Assembly (NCBI GenBank): GCA_027623875.1
Contig: JAQBUS010000064.1
Span: 1 to 6,613 of the forward strand
Length of the DNA: 6,613 nt
Direction of reading: 5' to 3'
Source: Pseudomonadota bacterium
Lineage (GTDB): Bacteria; Pseudomonadota; Alphaproteobacteria; Rhodobacterales; Rhodobacteraceae
This document shows, piece by piece, positions 5,756 through 6,613 of this stretch. The notes under the pieces are model-generated. The model did not search any database and had not been told where the DNA came from. It saw only the letters and a program-made list of their open reading frames with translations. Position 1 is the first letter of the stretch; each line of letters opens with the position of its first letter. The position numbers were made by a program, and so were the translations under genes.

Positions 5756-6613
5756 ATGACCCCTCACGCACATTTAGCATCAGCTATCGAAATAATGGAT
5801 CTTATTATTTCTGGTGAAGCTCCAGAAAAAGTCTTGTCGAACTGGTCTAGACGGTCTCGATTTGCAGGGTCTGGTGATAGAGAGAAGATTAGAAATATAG
5901 TATTCGATTGCCTTCGGTCGTTGAAGTCTTTTTGGGCATTAGGACAAGCGGAAACTGGCAGGGGTGTTATAATGGGTTACCTTCTTGATAGTGATAGGAA
6001 TCCAGAAGAAATTTTTACCGGATTAGGTTATGCCCCTGGGGTTTTATCAGAAGAAGAATTGAAACTCTTAAGGACTTCAAGCGGTCCATCCAAAAGCGAT
6101 GGAGTTATAGATTTGCCCGATTGGTTGCTCGAAGAGTTTCGTGGCGCGCTTAAGTCAGATTTTAATAGCATTATGGAGATGTTCAAGTTTAGGGCTCCCC
6201 TCTATCTAAGGGTGAATAGATCGCGTGCTACTCCCGAAGAGACTCAAAAAACCCTTGAAAGCGAAGGAGTTAGCACGACAAGGCACGCGTCAGTTCCGTT
6301 TGCTTTGGAAGTTTTGACAAGCGAACGAAAAGTAAAAAAATCAGAAATGCTAGAATTAGGTCATATAGAGCTGCAGGACTTAAATTCGCAGGCGGTATGT
6401 GAAACTATCCCACTTAAAGATAGCTTTAGAGTTTTAGATTTCTGCGCAGGTGGGGGTGGAAAAGCTTTAGCGTTGGCTGACCGGTTTAAGGGTGAGATAC
6501 TTGCGTTTGATGCTAATTTTAAGCGCATGCAAGATATACCAGTCAGGGCGAATAGGGCAGGGTCTAATATAAAGGTTATTTCTGAGTTGGAATTAAAGTC
6601 TGAGCCAAAATTT
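5756..6613 (+). CDS. rsmB: RsmB-type 16S rRNA (cytosine-C5)-methyltransferase (NOL1/NOP2/Sun family), 3' end outside window
   Basis: Open from the ATG at 5756 to the right edge (286 residues). E. coli RsmB makes m5C967 in 16S rRNA before 30S assembly; the same role is inferred here. The N-terminal part (1-110) is a helical NusB-like region starting MTPHAHLASAIEIMD with NWSRRSRFAGSGDRE (29-43), typical of the alphaproteobacterial version. Next come LPDWLLEEF (120-128) and YLRVNRSRATPEE (150-162), the family's substrate-side PLYLRVN element. IELQDLNSQAV (204-214) precedes SAM-binding motif I VLDFCAGGGGKALALA (226-241), and the motif II acidic region is at AFDAN (250-254). The catalytic and helper cysteines of this family lie further downstream and are not visible. 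The gene abuts guaB (TAA followed directly by ATG) and its AGGA (5744-5747) lies inside the last guaB codons, so translational coupling is likely. Pairing of guaB with rsmB is, from memory, common in Rhodobacteraceae. Confidence 0.93.
   Translation, partial: MTPHAHLASAIEIMDLIISGEAPEKVLSNWSRRSRFAGSGDREKIRNIVFDCLRSLKSFWALGQAETGRGVIMGYLLDSDRNPEEIFTGLGYAPGVLSEEELKLLRTSSGPSKSDGVIDLPDWLLEEFRGALKSDFNSIMEMFKFRAPLYLRVNRSRATPEETQKTLESEGVSTTRHASVPFALEVLTSERKVKKSEMLELGHIELQDLNSQAVCETIPLKDSFRVLDFCAGGGGKALALADRFKGEILAFDANFKRMQDIPVRANRAGSNIKVISELELKSEPKF

Noticed and set aside
1..6613. Search for mobile elements, CRISPR repeats, tRNA genes, toxin-antitoxin pairs, phage genes or a defence cluster.
   Set aside because: Nothing in the sequence supports any of these; all substantial frames belong to known housekeeping or metabolic families.

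Overview
The window reads as an ordinary, compact stretch of an alphaproteobacterial chromosome, most likely an AT-rich marine member of the Rhodobacteraceae (Roseobacter group). This rests on recognition: the exopolyphosphatase-family protein, RlmE, GuaB and RsmB all have wording typical of that group (for example RsmB starting MTPHAHLASAIEI with the FAGSGDRE motif, and RlmE with SGRGQREL). The codons are AT-rich for the group, which suggests a streamlined pelagic lineage. No database search was possible, so the family-level placement is an inference.

Layout, left to right. Positions 1-186 (minus) hold the N-terminal part of a small 'virulence factor' domain protein (Rhodobacteraceae type), cut by the left edge. 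A 240-bp divergent spacer follows with a perfect 10-bp palindrome. Positions 427-1557 (plus) encode a short Ppx/GppA-family phosphatase. Only 3 bp beyond its stop, and convergent to it, lies a CaiB/BaiF (family III) CoA-transferase on the minus strand (1561-2747). Its reading frame breaks close to the 3' end, and the family-typical C-terminus continues in the -1 frame from an A_AAA_AAC heptamer. A 213-bp divergent spacer leads to rlmE (2961-3665, plus), which overlaps the convergent YaiI/YqxD-family gene (3640-4134, minus) by 26 bp. After a 166-bp spacer come guaB (4301-5755) and rsmB (5756 to the right edge), which abut as TAAATG and are very probably co-transcribed.

Functionally the plus-strand genes form a growth and ribosome theme: Ppx/GppA (polyphosphate or pppGpp turnover), RlmE (23S rRNA 2'-O-methylation), GuaB (committed step of GMP synthesis) and RsmB (16S rRNA m5C methylation). 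The minus-strand genes are interspersed singly; the CoA-transferase looks like an insertion between two genes that I recall as neighbours in related genomes.

I see no mobile element, CRISPR array, tRNA or rRNA gene, and no clear candidate for a new multi-gene system. The observations most worth a second look are the frame break of the CoA-transferase at a textbook slippery sequence, the duplicated ribosome-binding-site/start module ahead of guaB, the start region of rlmE, and two palindromes in intergenic DNA.
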